The position numbers and the translations under genes were made by a program. From positions 1 through 6,424 of the forward strand of contig CALFTO010000033.1 in assembly GCA_937916195.1 (NCBI GenBank): DNA of 6,424 bases, read 5' to 3'. How positions within the stretch are numbered: the first letter of the stretch is position 1; each line of letters begins with the position of its first letter. Source of the DNA: an uncultured Clostridia bacterium (GTDB taxonomy: Bacteria; Bacillota; Clostridia; Oscillospirales; Acutalibacteraceae). This document shows positions 4,827 through 6,424 of this stretch, piece by piece. The notes under the pieces were generated by a model. That model saw only the letters and a program-made list of their open reading frames with translations. It was not told where the DNA came from and did not search any database.

Positions 4827-5450
4827 TCAATGATATTCCATTCCAAACATTTCAACGTAAACAGGAGAGAGCCTATCCCCTAAATATTCGCAAAAATCGG
4901 GTACGCAAAAGTCCTTGCAATTATTTGCAGGGGCTTTTTTGATTATCATAACCGCATTCGTTGTGAATAAATCGGTTTCAATAAAAAAACCACCGCCCAG
5001 TTCAGCACAAGTTCTGCGTACAAGCGAAAGCCCTCTGCCGTAATCAAGAGAGTGAAAATCACCTTCGTTTTTCACTTCAATTTTTATATGTTCCGCATTT
5101 TCAACGGCTTTTACGGTAATTAGATTGCCTTTGCCGTGAAGATAGGCATTTGAAAGTAAGTTTAAAACGGCTTTGGTGAGAGCCTTGCCGTTGCCGTATA
5201 TGTGAGAAGTGTCGTTCCCGCAAAAAACAAAGCCGACGCCTGTGCCAGACACCAGAATATCGCAGGCGGTGGTGAGGTTTTCTGCAAGGGAAGATATATT
5301 TATGCGTTCTGTTGCTTTTTCAATACTTCGCTCAAACTCAATGTTTCGTAATGCCCTGTAATGCTCGCGCAGATTTCCTTTATCCCCGATAAGAAAAGCA
5401 CGGTCAAAAAGGTTTTGCAGATTTTCTCTAACGCACTCGCCGTAATTCAT
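4827..5450 (-). CDS. Stand-alone histidine-kinase-like GHKL ATPase, 207 aa
   Basis: Soluble protein with a HATPase_c domain (about residues 52-172) and no membrane segment or sensor domain. Seen: the N-box ALTKAVLNLLSNAYLHG (N97, N101), a G1-like VKNEGD (126-131), and the G2 box GRGLSLVRRTCAELGG (138-153). The aspartate normally starting DxGxG is replaced by N128, a variant found in some sensor kinases. The 50 residues before the ATPase resemble part of a DHp helix pair, but no phosphoacceptor-like His-Glu motif is seen; H30 is too close to the ATPase to be a standard one. The ATG at 5450-5448 has a strong SD (GAGGTGG, plus-strand 5458-5464, 7 nt), so the short N-terminus looks genuine. After the ATPase there is a 34-residue tail with C178, C182 and C187 ending DRLSPVYVEMFGMEYH. 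The TGA (4829-4827) abuts the spoIIE stop. Possible roles are an orphan phosphotransfer kinase, a SpoIIAB-like anti-sigma kinase, or a degenerate kinase; the sequence looks closer to histidine kinases than to SpoIIAB. Confidence 0.85.
   Translation of the reverse strand: MNYGECVRENLQNLFDRAFLIGDKGNLREHYRALRNIEFERSIEKATERINISSLAENLTTACDILVSGTGVGFVFCGNDTSHIYGNGKALTKAVLNLLSNAYLHGKGNLITVKAVENAEHIKIEVKNEGDFHSLDYGRGLSLVRRTCAELGGGFFIETDLFTTNAVMIIKKAPANNCKDFCVPDFCEYLGDRLSPVYVEMFGMEYH
4910..4940 (+). terminator. spoIIE intrinsic terminator embedded in the opposing gene
   Basis: The plus strand forms an 11-bp stem (4910-4920 with 4925-4935, two G-T wobbles) with loop TTAT, followed directly by TTTTT (4936-4940). 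This is textbook rho-independent geometry. It lies 83 nt past the spoIIE stop, within codons 171-181 of the converging ATPase gene. On the minus strand the stem is followed by no U-tract, so it should act in one direction only. Confidence 0.8.
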
Positions 5451-5560
5451 AAAACGCCCACCTCATATATTAATTTTACACCCATTTTGAACTTTTATTC
5501 GCTGTTTTTTGTGCCCATTGACAATTTTTTCACAAAACACCACTTTTTTCAAAAATACTC

Positions 5561-5589
5561 TTGCATATTTGCACGAAAAGATATAAAAT
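5561..5589 (+). promoter_or_regulatory. Probable sigma-A promoter of gap
   Basis: -35 TTGCAT (5561-5566), 17-bp spacer, -10 TAAAAT (5584-5589; TATAAA at 5582-5587 is a shifted alternative). The predicted start is near 5596, giving a leader of about 50 nt that is AT-rich and shows no strong structure or riboswitch. The 194-nt interval 5451-5644 must also hold the minus-strand promoter of the ATPase gene. There I see only TAAAAT (minus, 5478-5473) without a convincing -35. Confidence 0.6.
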
Positions 5590-5644
5590 AATACTGCACT
5601 AATGCGAAATAATATTAGTAATAATTTTTTTGGAGGAATTCAAA

Positions 5645-6424
5645 ATGTCAGTTAAAGTTGCAATTAACGGCTTCGGCCGTATCGGACGTCTTGCTTTCAG
5701 ACAGATGTTCGGCGCAGAAGGCTACGACGTAGTAGCAATCAACGACCTCACAAAGCCCTCAATGCTTGCTAACCTTCTTAAGTATGATACAGCTCAGGGC
5801 GGTTACTGCGGCAGAATCGGCGAAAACCTTCACACAGTTGAAGCTGATGACGAGGCAGGCACAATCACAGTTGACGGCAAAACTCTTAAAATCTATGCTA
5901 TGGCTAACGCTGCAGAGCTTCCTTGGGGCGAGCTCGACGTTGACGTAGTTCTTGAGTGCACAGGCTTCTACTGCTCAAAAGAGAAGTCAATGGCTCACAT
6001 CAACGCAGGCGCAAAGAAAGTTGTTATTTCTGCTCCCGCAGGTAACGACCTTAAGACAATCGTTTACTCAGTAAACGAAGATACACTTACAGCTGATGAC
6101 CAGATTATTTCTGCTGCATCTTGCACAACAAACTGCCTTGCTCCTATGGCTAAGGCTCTTAACGATTATGCTCCTATCCAGAGCGGTATCATGGCTACAA
6201 TCCACGCTTACACAGGCGACCAGATGATTCTTGACGGTCCTCACAGAAAGGGCGACCACAGAAGAGCACGTGCTGGTGCTGCTAACATCGTTCCTAACTC
6301 AACAGGTGCTGCAAAGGCTATCGGCCTTGTAATTCCCGAACTCAACGGCAAGCTCATCGGTTCTGCACAGAGAGTTCCTGTTCCAACAGGTTCAACAACA
6401 ATCCTTACAGCAGTTGTTAAGGGT
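5645..6424 (+). CDS. gap: Glyceraldehyde-3-phosphate dehydrogenase, N-terminal 260 residues (3' end outside window)
   Basis: Glycolytic NAD-dependent enzyme converting glyceraldehyde-3-phosphate, NAD and phosphate to 1,3-bisphosphoglycerate in the cytoplasm. The reading frame stays open to the last base, so about 75-80 C-terminal residues lie outside. Landmarks: the Rossmann NGFGRIGRLAFR near the N-terminus, the active-site SAASCTTNCLAP with catalytic C160, H187 in TIHAYTGDQ (the usual 27-residue spacing from the cysteine), and the phosphate-site HRKGDHRRARAGAANIVPNSTGAAKAIG. Start ATG at 5645 with GGAGG (5632-5636) 8 nt upstream. N33-D34 at the end of the second strand (AIND) fits NAD preference. 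Codon use (AAC, TTC, GGC, CTT) is typical of a highly expressed gene and like aspS, unlike the AT-rich cassette at 1649-2244. A following pgk or tpi gene is common but not visible. Confidence 0.97.
   Translation, partial: MSVKVAINGFGRIGRLAFRQMFGAEGYDVVAINDLTKPSMLANLLKYDTAQGGYCGRIGENLHTVEADDEAGTITVDGKTLKIYAMANAAELPWGELDVDVVLECTGFYCSKEKSMAHINAGAKKVVISAPAGNDLKTIVYSVNEDTLTADDQIISAASCTTNCLAPMAKALNDYAPIQSGIMATIHAYTGDQMILDGPHRKGDHRRARAGAANIVPNSTGAAKAIGLVIPELNGKLIGSAQRVPVPTGSTTILTAVVKG

Noticed and set aside
5518..5523. Perfect TTGACA hexamer upstream of gap
   Set aside because: No -10-like hexamer at 16-18 bp downstream (17-bp position reads CACTTT), so it is not a -35 on this strand.
5361..5591. 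Plus-strand open frame of 76 codons before gap
   Set aside because: Antisense to the ATPase gene 5' end and through AT-rich promoter sequence; no SD or family resemblance.
1..6424. tRNA/rRNA genes, CRISPR arrays, riboswitches, transposase genes
   Set aside because: No cloverleaf, spaced repeat array, recognisable aptamer core or transposase-like reading frame was seen on either strand.

Overview
The window looks like a chromosomal segment of a low-to-moderate GC, endospore-forming gut-type Clostridia, most plausibly Ruminococcaceae/Oscillospiraceae. The evidence is a spoIIE sporulation gene, bacterial-type AspRS and GAPDH with Firmicutes-like sequences, strong GGAGG-type ribosome binding sites, and intergenic hairpin repeats of a style I associate with that group. 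The family assignment is inference; no search was run.

Layout. (1) 1-1314: the 3' part of aspS, cut by the left edge, followed 2 nt later by a small gene for a predicted secreted/membrane protein (1317-1565). A strong hairpin (1575-1606) ends this unit and probably also ends the opposing gene. (2) 1649-2244: an AT-rich cassette of two small divergent genes, an XRE-family repressor (minus) and an unrecognised basic 82-residue protein (plus). They share a 104-bp control region with back-to-back promoters and two 19-bp operator-like palindromes (TGACA-N9-TGTCA) spaced five helical turns apart. (3) 2262-2411: a hairpin-rich repeat whose last 35 bp is an exact copy of 1609-1643, so the cassette sits between direct repeats. 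(4) 2517-4826: complete spoIIE with a recognisable vegetative-type promoter. (5) 4827-5450 (minus): a stand-alone GHKL/histidine-kinase-like ATPase meeting spoIIE tail to tail with no nucleotide between the two stop codons. The probable spoIIE terminator lies inside the coding sequence of this opposing gene. (6) 5645-6424: the 5' part of gap (GAPDH) with its own promoter, cut by the right edge.

Functionally, aspS and gap are housekeeping genes. SpoIIE is the PP2C phosphatase that dephosphorylates SpoIIAA to release sigma-F in the forespore. The adjacent GHKL protein lacks an obvious phosphoacceptor histidine and is a candidate partner in phospho-signalling, but nothing in the sequence proves this. 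The best candidate for something undescribed is the divergent XRE/82-residue module with its symmetric double operator; its function cannot be read from sequence alone.
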